From Prosthecomicrobium pneumaticum (lineage in GTDB: Bacteria; Pseudomonadota; Alphaproteobacteria; Rhizobiales; Kaistiaceae): 64,000 nt of DNA. Every line of letters begins with the position of its first letter. Position 1 is the first letter of the stretch. The notes under the pieces are model-generated. The model searched no databases and was not told where the DNA came from. It was given only the letters and a program-made list of their open reading frames with translations. The DNA is taken from contig NZ_JACHOO010000010.1 of NCBI RefSeq assembly GCF_014199915.1, positions 1-64,000 of the forward strand. The letters are read 5' to 3'. Both the position numbers and the translations under genes were made by a program. Below are positions 47,315-57,768 of the stretch, in pieces.

Positions 47315-47501
47315 CACGCTCGTCCTCACGCCGTGCTCCATCTTCGCTTCCGTCCGCCTTGGCGGGCCGCCGCTTGTGCACCTCCCTAGCCTGCGCTAGG
47401 GCTCCTTGCAACGTTCCGGCCCGGCGAAGGCGCCCCCGCTCCGAGGCTTCCCCCTTGCGACGCCCCTTCGCCGACGCCATGTCTCCCCCGGAGGGTCAGT
47501 C

Positions 47502-48065
47502 ATGCTCAACCGGCTGTTCGGCCGCGCCCGTCGCGAGGCTGCGATAGCAGACGGGCTTTACGGCGCCATCGTGGCGCAGGCGCGCCAGCCGGCGCTCTAT
47601 GCCGATTTCGGCGTGCCCGACACGATCGATGGGCGGTTCGACATGGTCGTGCTGCACACCTTCCTGCTGTTCCACCGCCTGAAGGGCGAGGAGGCGCCGC
47701 GCCGCCGGCTCGGCCAGCTCGTCTTCGACCGGTTCGTGAAGGATATGGACCGGTCGCTGCGCGAACTCGGCGTCGGCGACCTCTCCGTTCCGAAGAAGCT
47801 GAAGAAGATGGGCGAATCCTTTTACGGCCGGGTCGATGCGTATGACGCGGCGCTCTCCGCCGGCGATCATACGGCGCTGATGGCGGCGCTCGCGCGCAAT
47901 GTCTGGCCGGACTTCGCCGGGGCGACCGGTGTCGGTCCGCTCGCCCGCTATGTCGAGGCGGCCGCCGCGGCGATCGAGAAGCAGAGCTTCGAGCGGATCG
48001 CCGCCGGCGCGCTCGATTTTCCCGCGCCGACCTCCGCGATCGCTGCGGCGGAGGCGACCGCATGA
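47502..48065 (+). CDS. ubiquinol-cytochrome c chaperone family protein (CBP3-like)
   Basis: A 187-residue protein of the family of mitochondrial CBP3, which helps assemble cytochrome b of the bc1 complex. Family marks are FDMVVLHTFLLFHRLKGE, LGQLVFDRFVKDMDRSLRE and GVGDLSVPKKLKKMGESFYG. GGAGG precedes the ATG. Its stop overlaps the start of the DUF177 gene (ATGA). Confidence 0.93.
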   Translation: MLNRLFGRARREAAIADGLYGAIVAQARQPALYADFGVPDTIDGRFDMVVLHTFLLFHRLKGEEAPRRRLGQLVFDRFVKDMDRSLRELGVGDLSVPKKLKKMGESFYGRVDAYDAALSAGDHTALMAALARNVWPDFAGATGVGPLARYVEAAAAAIEKQSFERIAAGALDFPAPTSAIAAAEATA

Positions 48066-48601
48066 GTCGTCCTCCCTTCAGCCGCCGCTTCGATGTCGGT
48101 GCCCTGCCGGCGCTCGGCCATGTCGAGCGCCTCGTCGCCTCCGAGGAGGAGCGTGCCGCCCTCGCCGCGGAATGGGGCATCATCGGCCTGCCGCGAATCG
48201 AGGCGGAGCTCCGGCTCAAGCCCTGGCGCAGCGTCGGCGTGAAGGTCGAGGGCCGGCTGCGCGCCGAGGCGGTGCAGGCCTGCGTCGTCACGCTCGATCC
48301 GGTCGGCCAGACGATCGACGAGCCTTTCGAGGCGACCTTCATGCCCGAGGGCGTGCTGCCGCGGGTCGAGCCGGGCGTCGAGATCGAGGTGACGCTCTCG
48401 GAGGAGGATCCGCCCGAGCCCTTCGACGGTCGCCAGCTCGATCTCGGCGCGCTCGTTGCCGAGCATCTGTCGCTCGCGCTCGATCCCTATCCGCGCGTCC
48501 CCGGCGCCGTCTTCGACGACGAGCCACCCGGCCAGGCGCCCGAGGATTCGCCCTTCGCGGCCCTCTCGGCCCTGCGGCGGGGCGGGTCCGGGCAGGACTG
48601 A
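48062..48601 (+). CDS. DUF177 (YceD) family protein
   Basis: A 179-residue protein of the family that precedes rpmF and fatty-acid genes in many bacteria and is linked with 23S rRNA or ribosome maturation; the exact role is unsettled. Marks are [20 protein letters not shown], where one Cys of the usual pair is seen, and [19 protein letters not shown]. rpmF is not next to it here; plsX follows. Confidence 0.88.
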   Translation: MSRPPFSRRFDVGALPALGHVERLVASEEERAALAAEWGIIGLPRIEAELRLKPWRSVGVKVEGRLRAEAVQACVVTLDPVGQTIDEPFEATFMPEGVLPRVEPGVEIEVTLSEEDPPEPFDGRQLDLGALVAEHLSLALDPYPRVPGAVFDDEPPGQAPEDSPFAALSALRRGGSGQD

Positions 48602-48704
48602 CGGCGAATTCCCTATCGCCGCCCGTTGTGTCGGCGGCCGAAACCGCTATTTTCCACCAACTCTGTCGCTGGGCCTTCCGGCGCGCCGTCGAATCAGGAA
48701 TGGG

Positions 48705-49793
48705 ATGGCTCAGCCAGTCACGATCGCCCTCGACGCCATGGGCGGGGATCTCGGTGCCGAGATGGTGCTGCCGGGTGCCGGCATCGCGCTCGAACGGCGG
48801 CCCGACATTCGCTACCTGATCTTCGGCGAAGAGCCCGTCGTCCGGCCGATCCTCGCGCGCTTTCCCAAGGTCGCGGCGGCTTCCACCTTCATCCATTGCG
48901 ACGTCACCGTGCGCATGGAGGACAAGCCGAGCCAGGCGCTGCGCTCCGGCCGGCGCGTCTCTTCGATGTGGCGGGCGATCGAGGCGGTGAAGAAGCGCGA
49001 GGCGGATGTCGCGGTCTCGGCGGGCAACACCGGCGCGCTGATGGCGATGTCGAAATTCTGCCTGCGGACGCTCGCCGGTATCGAGCGTCCGGCGATCGCC
49101 GGCCTGTGGCCGACCATGCGCGGCGAGAGCGTCGTGCTCGACATCGGCGCGACGATCGGCGCGGACGCGCAGCAACTGATCGACTTCGCCATGATGGGCG
49201 GCGCTATGGCGCGTGCGCTGCTCGACATCGAGCGGCCGACCGTCGGCCTTCTCAACATCGGCGTCGAGGAAGTGAAGGGTCTCGACGAGATCAAGACGGC
49301 CGGCCGGCTGCTCAAGGAGGCCGGCCTCACGTCGCTCGACTATATCGGCTTCGTGGAGGGCGACGACATCGGCAAGGGCACTGCCGACGTGATCGTCACC
49401 GAAGGCTTTACGGGCAATATCGCGCTGAAGACGGCCGAGGGCACCGCTCGGCAGATCTCGAGCTATCTGCGCGCCGCGATGGGGCGCAGCCTCAGCGCCC
49501 GGATCGGCTATCTGTTCGCCCGCGGCGCCTTCCGGCAGTTGCGCGAGAAGCTCGATCCGCGCCGCTCGAACGGCGGCGTCTTCCTCGGCCTCGACGGCAT
49601 CGTCATCAAGAGCCATGGCGGCACCGACGGCGAGGGTTTCGCGAATGCCGTCGAGGTCGGCTATTCGATGGTCCGCAACGGCCTGCTCGCCAAGATCGCG
49701 CAGGACCTCGCCGTGTATCACCGCGCCGGCTTCGTCGCAGCGGCGGCCGAGCCTTCCGCGGATGCCGAATCGTCCATGACAGGTGTGAAGTGA
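48705..49793 (+). CDS. plsX: phosphate acyltransferase PlsX
   Basis: The 362-residue enzyme makes acyl-phosphate from acyl-ACP for phospholipid synthesis. Family marks are [52 protein letters not shown] and [11 protein letters not shown]. The ATG at 48705 gives the conserved start. It overlaps fabH by four bases, so they are coupled. It supplies acyl groups in the same network as psd and pssA. Confidence 0.96.
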   Translation: MAQPVTIALDAMGGDLGAEMVLPGAGIALERRPDIRYLIFGEEPVVRPILARFPKVAAASTFIHCDVTVRMEDKPSQALRSGRRVSSMWRAIEAVKKREADVAVSAGNTGALMAMSKFCLRTLAGIERPAIAGLWPTMRGESVVLDIGATIGADAQQLIDFAMMGGAMARALLDIERPTVGLLNIGVEEVKGLDEIKTAGRLLKEAGLTSLDYIGFVEGDDIGKGTADVIVTEGFTGNIALKTAEGTARQISSYLRAAMGRSLSARIGYLFARGAFRQLREKLDPRRSNGGVFLGLDGIVIKSHGGTDGEGFANAVEVGYSMVRNGLLAKIAQDLAVYHRAGFVAAAAEPSADAESSMTGVK

Positions 49794-50767
49794 GCGTCAT
49801 CCGATCGGTCGTCGAAGGCCTCGGCAGCTACCTGCCGGAGCGTGTCCTGAAGAATGCCGAACTGGCGCAGAAGGTGGACACCTCGGACGACTGGATCGTC
49901 CAGCGGACGGGCATCCGCGAGCGCCATATCGCCGCCGAGGGCGAACTGACCTCCGATCTTGCCGTACACGCCGCCGAGCGCGCCCTCGCCGATGCGGGGC
50001 GGACGGTTGCCGACATCGACCTGATCGTCGTCGCGACCACAACGCCGGACGACACGTTTCCGTCCACCGCCGTCACCGTGCAGCGCAAGCTCGGCATGAC
50101 GCACGGCGCCGCCTTCGACATTCAGGCTGTGTGCTCCGGCTTTATCTATGGCCTCTCGACGGCGGACGCGATGATCCGGGCCGGCGTCGCCCGGCGGGTG
50201 CTGTTGATCGGCGCCGAGACCTTCTCGCGCCTCCTCGACTGGAACGACCGCTCGACCTGCGTGCTGTTCGGCGACGGCGCCGCGGCCGTCGTGCTCGCCG
50301 GCGAGGCACAACCCGGCACGCGCGAGGATCGCGGCGTGTTGACGACGCATCTGCGCTCCGACGGCCGGCATCGCGAGAAGCTCTATGTCGACGGCGGACC
50401 GTCCTCCTCGGAGCGGGTCGGCAAGGTGCACATGGAGGGCCGCGAGGTCTTCCGCCACGCGGTCGGCATGATCACCGACGTGGTCGAGGATGCCTATCGC
50501 GTCACCGGCTATTCGTCCGACGACATCGACTGGTTCGTGCCGCATCAGGCAAATGTGCGGATCATCGACGGCAGCGCGCAGAAGCTCGGCATCGCCGAGG
50601 CGAAGGTGGTCAAGACGGTCGACCGGCACGGCAACACTTCTGCTGCCTCGATCCCGCTCGCTCTCGACGTGGCGGTCAAGGACGGCCGCATCGCCCGCGG
50701 CGACCTCATCCTGCTCGATGCCATGGGTGGCGGCTTCACCTGGGGTTCGGCCCTCGTCCGCTGGTAG
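49790..50767 (+). CDS. fabH: 3-oxoacyl-ACP synthase III
   Basis: The 325-residue thiolase-fold enzyme condenses acetyl-CoA with malonyl-ACP to start fatty acid synthesis. The catalytic triad is Cys115 in AVCSGF, His252 in PHQANVR and Asn282 in HGNTSAAS. The C-terminal [13 protein letters not shown] is typical. The GTG start lies in the stop of plsX. The order plsX-fabH-ihfA-merR is conserved in alphaproteobacteria. Confidence 0.97.
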   Translation: MSVIRSVVEGLGSYLPERVLKNAELAQKVDTSDDWIVQRTGIRERHIAAEGELTSDLAVHAAERALADAGRTVADIDLIVVATTTPDDTFPSTAVTVQRKLGMTHGAAFDIQAVCSGFIYGLSTADAMIRAGVARRVLLIGAETFSRLLDWNDRSTCVLFGDGAAAVVLAGEAQPGTREDRGVLTTHLRSDGRHREKLYVDGGPSSSERVGKVHMEGREVFRHAVGMITDVVEDAYRVTGYSSDDIDWFVPHQANVRIIDGSAQKLGIAEAKVVKTVDRHGNTSAASIPLALDVAVKDGRIARGDLILLDAMGGGFTWGSALVRW

Positions 50768-50821
50768 AAAGTTCTGAAAATCCGGCCGCTTAGCGGTCGC
50801 TTTCCGGCTCCGCCGGGTGTC

Positions 50822-50841
50822 GCGGACGGTTGACCGTCCGC
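50822..50841. other. 8-bp hairpin between fabH and ihfA
   Basis: GCGGACGG pairs with CCGTCCGC around TTGA, 54 bases after the fabH stop and 64 before ihfA. Without a T run it may be a weak terminator or a leader element of ihfA. Confidence 0.3.
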
Positions 50842-50905
50842 AGGCGAGGCAATAGGGTCTTGGACACAAGAGGCCTTTTCCAAAAGACGGAGCGGGGTGC
50901 GGTCC

Positions 50906-51232
50906 ATGTCGGGGAGGACGGTGACGCGGGCCGACCTGAGCGAGGCCGTGTACCAGAAGGTCGGGCTCTCCCGCACGGAATCCGCCGAACTCGTGGAACT
51001 GGTGCTGCAGGAGATCAGCGACTGCATCGTCCGCGGGGAGCCGGTCAAGCTGTCGAGCTTCGGTTCCTTCATCGTGCGGGCGAAGGGCGAGCGGATCGGC
51101 CGCAACCCCAAGACCGGTGAGGAAGTGCCGATCGCGCCGCGGCGCGTGATGGTGTTCAAGCCGAGCAATGTCCTCAAGCAGCGGATCAACGGTTCACTGG
51201 TGCCGAACGGCGGCGACGAGGACGATGACTGA
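50906..51232 (+). CDS. ihfA: integration host factor subunit alpha
   Basis: A 108-residue DNA-bending protein that pairs with IhfB. Marks are [40 protein letters not shown] and [21 protein letters not shown], with the beta-arm Pro present. The start at the ATG ([11 protein letters not shown]) matches homologues; a GTG three codons upstream is better placed after GGAG, so the true start is uncertain by three residues. It ends with an acidic tail GGDEDDD. Confidence 0.95.
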   Translation: MSGRTVTRADLSEAVYQKVGLSRTESAELVELVLQEISDCIVRGEPVKLSSFGSFIVRAKGERIGRNPKTGEEVPIAPRRVMVFKPSNVLKQRINGSLVPNGGDEDDD

Positions 51233-51281
51233 GAGCCGACGGCCGTCGGCGCTCGCCAGATGAGGATGCTCGAGGCCGTTC

Positions 51282-52100
51282 GTGTCCAAGGGACCTGACG
51301 CATTCCGCACGATCAGCGAGGTCGCCGAAGAGCTCGACCTGCCGCAACACGTGCTCCGCTTCTGGGAAACCCGCTTCTCGCAGATCCGGCCCATGAAGCG
51401 CGGCGGTGGCCGCCGCTACTATCGGCCCGACGATGTCGAACTGCTGAAGGGCATCCGCCATCTGCTCTATGGCGAGGGCTATACGATCAAGGGCGTGCAG
51501 CGCATCCTGAAGGAGCAGGGCGCGCGTCAGGTGATCGCGGCAGGGCAGGGCGCGGCCTTCACGCCGGTACCCGCCTCGGCGCTCGACGATGCCGGGGATT
51601 ACGAGGATGAGGGCGACGAGGACATCGCGGCCGCGGCCGCCGAGGAGGACGCTCCGGCGTCCGGCCGTCGGCGCGCCGGACCCGAACGGCGCGAGCCGGT
51701 CTTCGGTCCTCCCGCCCCGCAGGCGGCGCCGCGCGCGCCCGAACCGGCTCCGCCGCCGCCCCGCGAACCCACCGTGCTCAAGCTGCCGCCGGCGCCGGCC
51801 GAGCCTGAGCGCTCGGCCGAAGCCTTCCGGCCGCCGCCGATCGTCGGCACGGCAGCGCGGCCTCAGCGCGGCGAGCCGAGTGCGCCGCCCGCCTGGCGCA
51901 GCGGCAACGCGCCGGCGGAGGACGACGATCCGATTCCCCTCGGCATCCGCCCGCGAAGCGCCGAGCCCGCCGAGGGCGATTCGTCGCGTCATCCCGCGGC
52001 TCCAGCGGCTGCGACGCTCTCCCGCGACGATCTGCGCAAGCTCCAGACGACGCTGTTCGATCTGCTGGAATGCAAGCGGATCCTCGATCAGGCGCGCTGA
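51282..52100 (+). CDS. MerR-family regulator with Pro/Ala-rich tail
   Basis: A 272-residue protein. The N-terminal MerR helix-turn-helix ([20 protein letters not shown], then [19 protein letters not shown]) is followed by a long low-complexity region rich in Pro, Ala, Arg and Glu (about 95-250), ending in a short helix [11 protein letters not shown]-like segment near the C-terminus. The order after ihfA is conserved in alphaproteobacteria; the effector is unknown. The start is a GTG with GAGG upstream. Confidence 0.88.
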   Translation: MSKGPDAFRTISEVAEELDLPQHVLRFWETRFSQIRPMKRGGGRRYYRPDDVELLKGIRHLLYGEGYTIKGVQRILKEQGARQVIAAGQGAAFTPVPASALDDAGDYEDEGDEDIAAAAAEEDAPASGRRRAGPERREPVFGPPAPQAAPRAPEPAPPPPREPTVLKLPPAPAEPERSAEAFRPPPIVGTAARPQRGEPSAPPAWRSGNAPAEDDDPIPLGIRPRSAEPAEGDSSRHPAAPAAATLSRDDLRKLQTTLFDLLECKRILDQAR

Positions 52101-52252
52101 CAGGCCGCCTTTGCGGACTGCCCGGGATCGCTTCGGAAGCCGCAAGATGGGGTCGCATTGGCCGCGGAAGCGTGCTAATCAGGCGCCGCGGCGCCGCCCC
52201 CACGGCGCCGGATCGGCCTCGGCCGGTCGCCGGTTCAACCGGCCTTTCGGAT

Positions 52253-52329
<77 letters not shown>

Positions 52330-52530
52330 TTTTCTTCCGCCGCATCGCCTGATCTCGCGCGCCGGTTCGCCCTGTGCGCCGTAGAGGCGGTGCTATCGCC
52401 CGGACATCGACCGCCGGCGCGATCGAAGGGTCGAGGCGCGGCGATGCCGCCGAGCCGATCGCCCGCGCCGCCGCTCGGGGGGCGGCGGGCGAGCCCCGAG
52501 CGCCGAATCGGCGGCGTTTGGCCCTGCCGT

Positions 52531-52866
52531 TCACTCCGCCGGAGCAAAGCTCGCCACGGAGCAATCGGCACTCGCCGCGCCCGAGGTGGTCGAGGTCGCG
52601 AGCTTCTTGTAGATCGACGCACCTGCGGCGATCGCGCCGCCATCGGCCGTCGCCGTGCCGACGGAATAGCCGCTCGCGTTGTAGAAGATGCATTCGAGCT
52701 TCACGTCGCGGACCGGCGCCGTTCCGACATTCGTCACCTCGAACATGATGCTCGCCGCCGTGCCGGTGACCGTCAGCTCGCTCATTCCTGTGGTGAACGG
52801 CTTGCCGGCGGCGAAGGCGGCAGGCGCCGCAGCGAGGAGAAGGAGGAAGGTGAGGGCGGCGCGCAT
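52531..52866 (-). CDS. small secreted protein, 111 residues, unknown function
   Basis: A signal peptide (LTFLLLLAAAPAAFAAGKPF region, cut after FAA or AFA) is followed by a beta-rich stretch with SIMFEVTNVGTAPVRDVKLE and CIFYNASGY. This resembles FxLYD-type immunoglobulin-like domains: a Cys near residue 59 and another near 102 could form a disulfide. No function can be assigned. It lies upstream of the exopolysaccharide locus, on the opposite strand to the GT25 gene. Confidence 0.75.
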   Translation of the reverse strand: MRAALTFLLLLAAAPAAFAAGKPFTTGMSELTVTGTAASIMFEVTNVGTAPVRDVKLECIFYNASGYSVGTATADGGAIAAGASIYKKLATSTTSGAASADCSVASFAPAE

Positions 52867-53007
52867 GGAGGGATCCCGACCGAAGAAGACGCCGGCGGTT
52901 TACCACGCCCGCCGGGCAACCGGAACGGCACCTGTCGCCGCGGGCGCCGGCTCTTGCCGGATTGCCGACCGGGCGCCAATGTGTGCCGCGGCCGGGGGGC
53001 GGCAGCG

Positions 53008-53823
53008 ATGGGAGCGCCCGTGATCTGCTATCTCATCAATCTCGATCGTCATGCCGAGCGCCGGGCGCGGATGGAGGCGCACGGCCGGGCGATCGGGCTC
53101 ACCTTCGAGCGGGTCGCGGCCGTCGATGCGGCGGAGACCCCGGGCGGGGTGCTCGCCGCCGCACGGTCGGCGACACCCGGCGCTTATCATCTCTCCGATC
53201 CGGAAGTCGCCTGCACGCTCAGCCATCGTATCGCCTGGCGCCGCTTTCTCGACACCTCCGAGCCCTATGCGGCGATCTTCGAAGACGACGTGACGATCGC
53301 GCCGGTCGCGGCGCACCTGCTCGCCCGGACCGGCTGGATCCCCGCCGATGCGCGGCTCGTGAAGCTCGAGACCTTCCGCCACCGGGTGATCGTCTCGTCA
53401 GCCGTCACCCGGGTCGACGGGTTGGCACTCCGCCGGCTCGCTTCGCTGCATTTCGGGACGGCGGGCTATATCCTCGACCGGGCCGCGGCGGCGTTGCTCC
53501 TCGCGGTCAGCGAGAGGCTGACGGTCAGCACAGACAACATCGTCTTCCAGCTCGCGCCGTTCCGGAAGCCACGGCTCGTCACCTACCAGCTCGACCCCGC
53601 GGTCGTCGTCCAAATGGGCCGGTTCATGCGGGACACCGCGCCCGCCTATCTCGCGAGTTCCGTGCCGCGGGGCACCCCGCGCTTCGAGAAGCGCAAGGGG
53701 CTCGGCAAGCTTGCCCGCGAGATCGCCCGTCCGGTCGAGCAGTTGGCGCGGTTCGCCGTCGGACCGCTGCCCGCTTATGCGCTCGGCTACCGGCCGAAGC
53801 GCGTGCCGTTCCTCGGCGGCTGA
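53008..53823 (+). CDS. GT25 family glycosyltransferase
   Basis: A 271-residue protein with the family start CYLINLDRHAERRARM, followed by FERVAAVDA, SDPEVACTLSHRIAWRRFL, and the metal-binding AIFEDDVTIAP (DxD-like EDD). Family members add galactose or related sugars in LPS and capsule synthesis. The start is the ATG at 53008. Its last 37 bases overlap the end of the convergent O-antigen ligase-like gene. Confidence 0.88.
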   Translation: MGAPVICYLINLDRHAERRARMEAHGRAIGLTFERVAAVDAAETPGGVLAAARSATPGAYHLSDPEVACTLSHRIAWRRFLDTSEPYAAIFEDDVTIAPVAAHLLARTGWIPADARLVKLETFRHRVIVSSAVTRVDGLALRRLASLHFGTAGYILDRAAAALLLAVSERLTVSTDNIVFQLAPFRKPRLVTYQLDPAVVVQMGRFMRDTAPAYLASSVPRGTPRFEKRKGLGKLAREIARPVEQLARFAVGPLPAYALGYRPKRVPFLGG

Positions 53824-55043
53824 CGCGCGGGGCCGCGGCGGTCGACGGCATGGGCGGCCCAGATCAGGCCGTAGATCAGGAAGAGATGCCGCCAGTGGTC
53901 GTTGTCGATCACGAAATGGATCACCAGGTGGCCGAGATAGACGGCGACGACGCATTGCAGGAAGCCCTGCCAGGGCGTGCGGCGGACGAGGAGAGGAAAA
54001 GCGACGGCGAGCGTCAGGCCGACCAGGGCCAGATACGCGAAGCCGCCGAGCCAGCCATAGACGAGAAAGCCCTTCAGCCACATGTTGTGCTCGTCGGCGC
54101 CGAACATGTGGCCGAACACGAAGGGGCCGAGCCCGAGCGGATGCTCCGGGATCAGGGCGAGCCCGATCAGGTGCCGCTCGAACCGGCCGAGCCGCCCGGC
54201 ATCATAGTCCTGCACGAGCGCCGCGCGCTGAACGAGGAGCTGCTCGACGGCGGGGACGTGGATGGCGACCGCGAGCAGCAGGCCGAGCGTGGCGATGCCG
54301 AGGATGACGAGCACGATCATCCGCCGGCGCGCGCGGCCGCTCTCCTCCGTCGCGAAGGCGAAGGCGGCCGCGAGCGGCAGGGCGAGCGCCGTCATGCCCC
54401 AGGCGGCGCGCGAGAAGGAGAGGAATATCCCGCTCACGAGAACGAGCACGCCGAGCGCGCGGGCGGGCGTAGCGAGGCCGCCGCGTCCCGTCAGCATGCC
54501 GCGGGCGAGGACCAGCAATGGCAGGACCAGGAAGGGGCCGAAGACGTTGGGGTCCTGAAACGGCCCCCGCGCGCGCTCATAGAGCGTGAAGAGCGCTGAA
54601 TAGGGGATGGCGCCGAAATAGCCGAGCACGCCGAGCAGCGCCGCGACGAGCGCGGCCGCGACATAACTCCGCTCGATGACGAGGAAGCGTCGCGCCGGGT
54701 CCTGCGGCACGACCGCGGCGAAGAAGATCGCCTGCAGCGCGAGGAAGAGCGTCGTCGCCCAGTAGATCAGCGGCTCGCGGAAATCGTCGAGCTGGGTGAA
54801 AGAGATGAGGCCGCCCGCGCAATAGACAATCAGGAGGAGGACGAGGGGCAGGATCGGCCGCGGGATGGAGAGGCCACAAAAGGCCCACACGGCCATGACG
54901 CCGCAGAGCGCCAGGTCATAGGGCGCCGGCTCGACGATGACGAAGCCGGAGAGGAAGACGAGGACGGCGAGCGTCGCGTCGGCGATCCGGCGCACGGAGA
55001 CACCCCGCGCCGGCCGCGGCTGCGTGGTTGCGAGCGCGCTCAA
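53787..55043 (-). CDS. O-antigen ligase/exopolysaccharide polymerase-like membrane protein
   Basis: A 418-residue protein with about 12 hydrophobic helices and a large periplasmic loop near residues 265-330 (QDYDAGRLGRFERHLIGLAL, HPLGLGPFVFGHMFGADEHN), matching the Wzy_C domain that joins or polymerises polysaccharide units. The TTG start at 55043 overlaps the stop of the upstream sugar-transferase gene (TTGA) and has GGAG eight bases before it. The likely role is export-side polymerisation or ligation of the product of this locus. Confidence 0.85.
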   Translation of the reverse strand: MSALATTQPRPARGVSVRRIADATLAVLVFLSGFVIVEPAPYDLALCGVMAVWAFCGLSIPRPILPLVLLLIVYCAGGLISFTQLDDFREPLIYWATTLFLALQAIFFAAVVPQDPARRFLVIERSYVAAALVAALLGVLGYFGAIPYSALFTLYERARGPFQDPNVFGPFLVLPLLVLARGMLTGRGGLATPARALGVLVLVSGIFLSFSRAAWGMTALALPLAAAFAFATEESGRARRRMIVLVILGIATLGLLLAVAIHVPAVEQLLVQRAALVQDYDAGRLGRFERHLIGLALIPEHPLGLGPFVFGHMFGADEHNMWLKGFLVYGWLGGFAYLALVGLTLAVAFPLLVRRTPWQGFLQCVVAVYLGHLVIHFVIDNDHWRHLFLIYGLIWAAHAVDRRGPARQPPRNGTRFGR

Positions 55044-56533
55044 TAGGCGTTCTCCGCGCCGAACAGCCGGAACGGCGTCAAGACGAGGATGTAGAGGTCG
55101 AACAGGACCGACCAGTGCTCGATGTAATAGAGATCGTCCTCGATCCGCCGGCGCAGCTTCTCCGGGGTGTCGACCTCGCCGCGCCAGCCATTCACCTGCG
55201 CCCAGCCGGTGATACCGGGCTTGACCCGATGGCGGGCGAAATAGCCATCGACCACCTCGTTCCACAGCCGGTTCTCGGTGTGCGCCGTCACCGCATGCGG
55301 CCGCGGTCCGACGAGCGAGAGTTCGCCGCGCAGCACGTTGACGAGCTGCGGCAGCTCGTCGAGCGAGGTCCGCCGGATGAAGCGGCCGACCCGCGTCACG
55401 CGGTCGTCCTCGCGGCGCACCGCCACCTTCGCGCCGGGGTCCGAGAGGTGGTGGTACATGGAGCGGAACTTCAGGACCTCGATGACCTCGTTGTTGAAGC
55501 CGTAGCGCTTCTGCCGGAAGAGCACCGGCCCGGGGCTGTCGAGCCGGACGGCGAGGGCCGTCGCGAGCATGACGGGCGACAAGAGGACGAGCGCGAGCCC
55601 GCCGATGACGAGATCGAAAGCGCGCTTCGCGACCCAGCCGAAACCGGCGATCGGCCGGTCGAACAGGTCGAGGAGGGGGACCGCGCCGAGATAGGAATAG
55701 GAGCGCGGCCGGAAGCGCAGCCGGTTGCCGAGCGCCGAGAGACGGATGTCGACCGGCAGAACCCACAGCTCCTTCAGCAGCGCGAGCACCCGCGCCTCCG
55801 CCGCGAGCGGCAGCGAGACGATCAGAAGGTCGATCCGGGCGATGCGGGCGAAGGCGACGAGTTCCGCGATGGTGCCGAGCTTCGGATGGCCGGCGACGAT
55901 GTCGGGCGACCGCTCTCCGCCGCGATCGTCGAAGATGCCGCAGATGCGCAGACCCTCCTCGGGCGAGACGGAAAGAGCCGCGATCAGGTCCGCGGCGCGC
56001 TGGCCGCCGCCGACGATGACGACCCGCCGCTCGAGCCGGCCGCTCCGTGTCCAGACCCGGATCAGCCGGGCGGCGGCGAGGCGGACGAGGACGAGCGCGG
56101 CAAGACCGCACCCGTACCAGGCGGCGAACCAGATCCGGGAGTAGACGTCGCCGATCTGCAGGAAGAAGGCGAGCACGGCGAATACGGCAAAGACCAGCGT
56201 CCAGGCTCCGAACGCCGGCGCGAGGCCGCGTACCGGATGCCGGAGCGCCGGCATGGCGTAGCCATCCGCCGCACGGATCGCGGCGATGGCGAAGAGCGTT
56301 CCGCCGAGGATCGGCAGGCCGTAGGTGAAGCCCGCATCGGCGGTCGATTCGATGCGAGCGAGCGACAGCAGGGCGCCGCAGAGAGAGAGGGCGAGCGCCT
56401 CGGCGAGGCCGACGCCGAAGGCGACGCTGCCCGGCGCCATGGGCTTGCGGGACAGGGCCGCGGCGACCGCCCGCGCATGCGCATTGAGCGCGTCGGCCGC
56501 GGTTCCGTCGCCCGCTGGAACGCCCTCGCTCAT
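55040..56533 (-). CDS. polyprenyl-phosphate sugar phosphotransferase (WcaJ/exopolysaccharide initiator)
   Basis: A 497-residue inner-membrane enzyme that transfers a sugar-1-phosphate to undecaprenyl phosphate, the first step of repeat-unit assembly. There are four or five N-terminal helices, a nucleotide-binding CoA-like domain (VVIVGGGQRAADLIAALSV), a helix near residue 315 and the C-terminal catalytic domain (FRQKRYGFNNEVIEVLKFRS, RRTSLDELPQLVNVLRGELS, VKPGITGWAQVNGWRGE). The identity of the sugar is not determined by sequence. It is coupled to the ligase-like gene. Confidence 0.93.
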   Translation of the reverse strand: MSEGVPAGDGTAADALNAHARAVAAALSRKPMAPGSVAFGVGLAEALALSLCGALLSLARIESTADAGFTYGLPILGGTLFAIAAIRAADGYAMPALRHPVRGLAPAFGAWTLVFAVFAVLAFFLQIGDVYSRIWFAAWYGCGLAALVLVRLAAARLIRVWTRSGRLERRVVIVGGGQRAADLIAALSVSPEEGLRICGIFDDRGGERSPDIVAGHPKLGTIAELVAFARIARIDLLIVSLPLAAEARVLALLKELWVLPVDIRLSALGNRLRFRPRSYSYLGAVPLLDLFDRPIAGFGWVAKRAFDLVIGGLALVLLSPVMLATALAVRLDSPGPVLFRQKRYGFNNEVIEVLKFRSMYHHLSDPGAKVAVRREDDRVTRVGRFIRRTSLDELPQLVNVLRGELSLVGPRPHAVTAHTENRLWNEVVDGYFARHRVKPGITGWAQVNGWRGEVDTPEKLRRRIEDDLYYIEHWSVLFDLYILVLTPFRLFGAENAY

Positions 56534-56604
56534 CGGTCCTCGTCCGTCTCCGCTCGCTCCGCCACCCTCCGGCGAAGGCGGGGGCTCATCGATGGTTTGC
56601 CCGA

Positions 56605-57768
56605 TCAGCGGGCGCCGCGATAGGCCCCGGCAACGGCCGCCGTCATCGCCGCAATGGAAAAGCGTGTGCGAACCGATTCCCGGAGCGCCTCCGCGGTATC
56701 CCGGGATGCGGCCGGCGCATCGAGCAGCTCCGCCATGGCCGCGGCGAGTGCCATGGCATCGCCGGGCGGCACGAGGGCGTCGGCCCGGCCGGCGAAGATC
56801 TCGGGAATGCCACCAACCGCGGTGGCGACCGTCGGGCGGCCTGCCGCGAGCGCTTCGAGCACGATATAGGGCATCGCTTCGGCGCGCGACGGCACGACGA
56901 CCGCCCGCGCCATCGCGAACGCGGCGCGCGCCGGCATCGCCGGATGGAAGCGGATCGCCTCGCCGAGCCCGGCGGCTTCGACGATGGCGCGATAGCGCGG
57001 CAGGCCGTCGCCGTCGCCCACCATGTGGGCGGTCGGCGCAAGACCGTTCGCATGGAGAAGCCGCATCGCCTCGATGAAGAGATCGGGGCCCTTGAGGTCC
57101 CGCATCATCCCGATGAAGAGAAAGTCGGCGGCGTCCGGCGCGGTGGCGACCGGTTCGAACTCCGCCGCCGCGAGGCCGTTCGGCACGATCGTCACCGGCG
57201 GCCGGGGGGCGCCGACCTTGTCGCGGTAGGCGTCCGCCTCGTAGCGGCTGACGAAGATCAGGCCGTCCGTCATCGCCTCGAGGAGGCGTTCGAGCCGGTG
57301 ATAGGCCCAGCCCGAGGCGGTGCCCGCATCATAGTGCAGGCTGCCGCCATGGGGGGTGTAGATGCGGGCGACGCGAGAACCAGAAACCCGCAAGAGGGTG
57401 CCGATCACCCGGCCATAGGCGCCGCCTTTGGCGCCGTGGGCGTGGATGACGTCGGGTCCGAGAGCCCGGATGCGCCGGAAGAGGCGGATCGCGGTGGCGA
57501 TATCGGAGGGTGCGATCTGTCGCCGCATCGGCACCCGGGCGATGCCGAGCGCCAGATGATTGCGGATCGCGGCGACGAGGCGGTCCTCATAGGCGCCGCC
57601 GGTCGAGGAATCGTAGACGAGGCCGACGGCGTGGCCCGCCTCGGCCTGCGCCACCGCGAGGTCGCGGACGTGCCGGAACAGGCCGCCGACCGGATTGCGG
57701 AAGCAGTGGACGATGCGCAGCCGCTCATCCTTGCCCACCGCCGGCTCACAGGAACCGCTCGCCGACAT
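56605..57768 (-). CDS. GT4 family glycosyltransferase
   Basis: A 387-residue GT-B enzyme. The N-terminal NPVGGLFRHVRDLAVAQAEAG and HAHGAKGGAYGR segments and the C-terminal PSRAEAMPYIVLEALAAGRP stretch, with an E-x7-E pair, fit GT4. It probably adds a sugar to the lipid-linked unit started by the neighbouring phosphotransferase. The chosen ATG has a weak ribosome site; a GTG at 57738 (starting VGKDERLRIVH) is an alternative. It overlaps the Wza-like gene by 23 bases. Confidence 0.9.
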   Translation of the reverse strand: MSASGSCEPAVGKDERLRIVHCFRNPVGGLFRHVRDLAVAQAEAGHAVGLVYDSSTGGAYEDRLVAAIRNHLALGIARVPMRRQIAPSDIATAIRLFRRIRALGPDVIHAHGAKGGAYGRVIGTLLRVSGSRVARIYTPHGGSLHYDAGTASGWAYHRLERLLEAMTDGLIFVSRYEADAYRDKVGAPRPPVTIVPNGLAAAEFEPVATAPDAADFLFIGMMRDLKGPDLFIEAMRLLHANGLAPTAHMVGDGDGLPRYRAIVEAAGLGEAIRFHPAMPARAAFAMARAVVVPSRAEAMPYIVLEALAAGRPTVATAVGGIPEIFAGRADALVPPGDAMALAAAMAELLDAPAASRDTAEALRESVRTRFSIAAMTAAVAGAYRGAR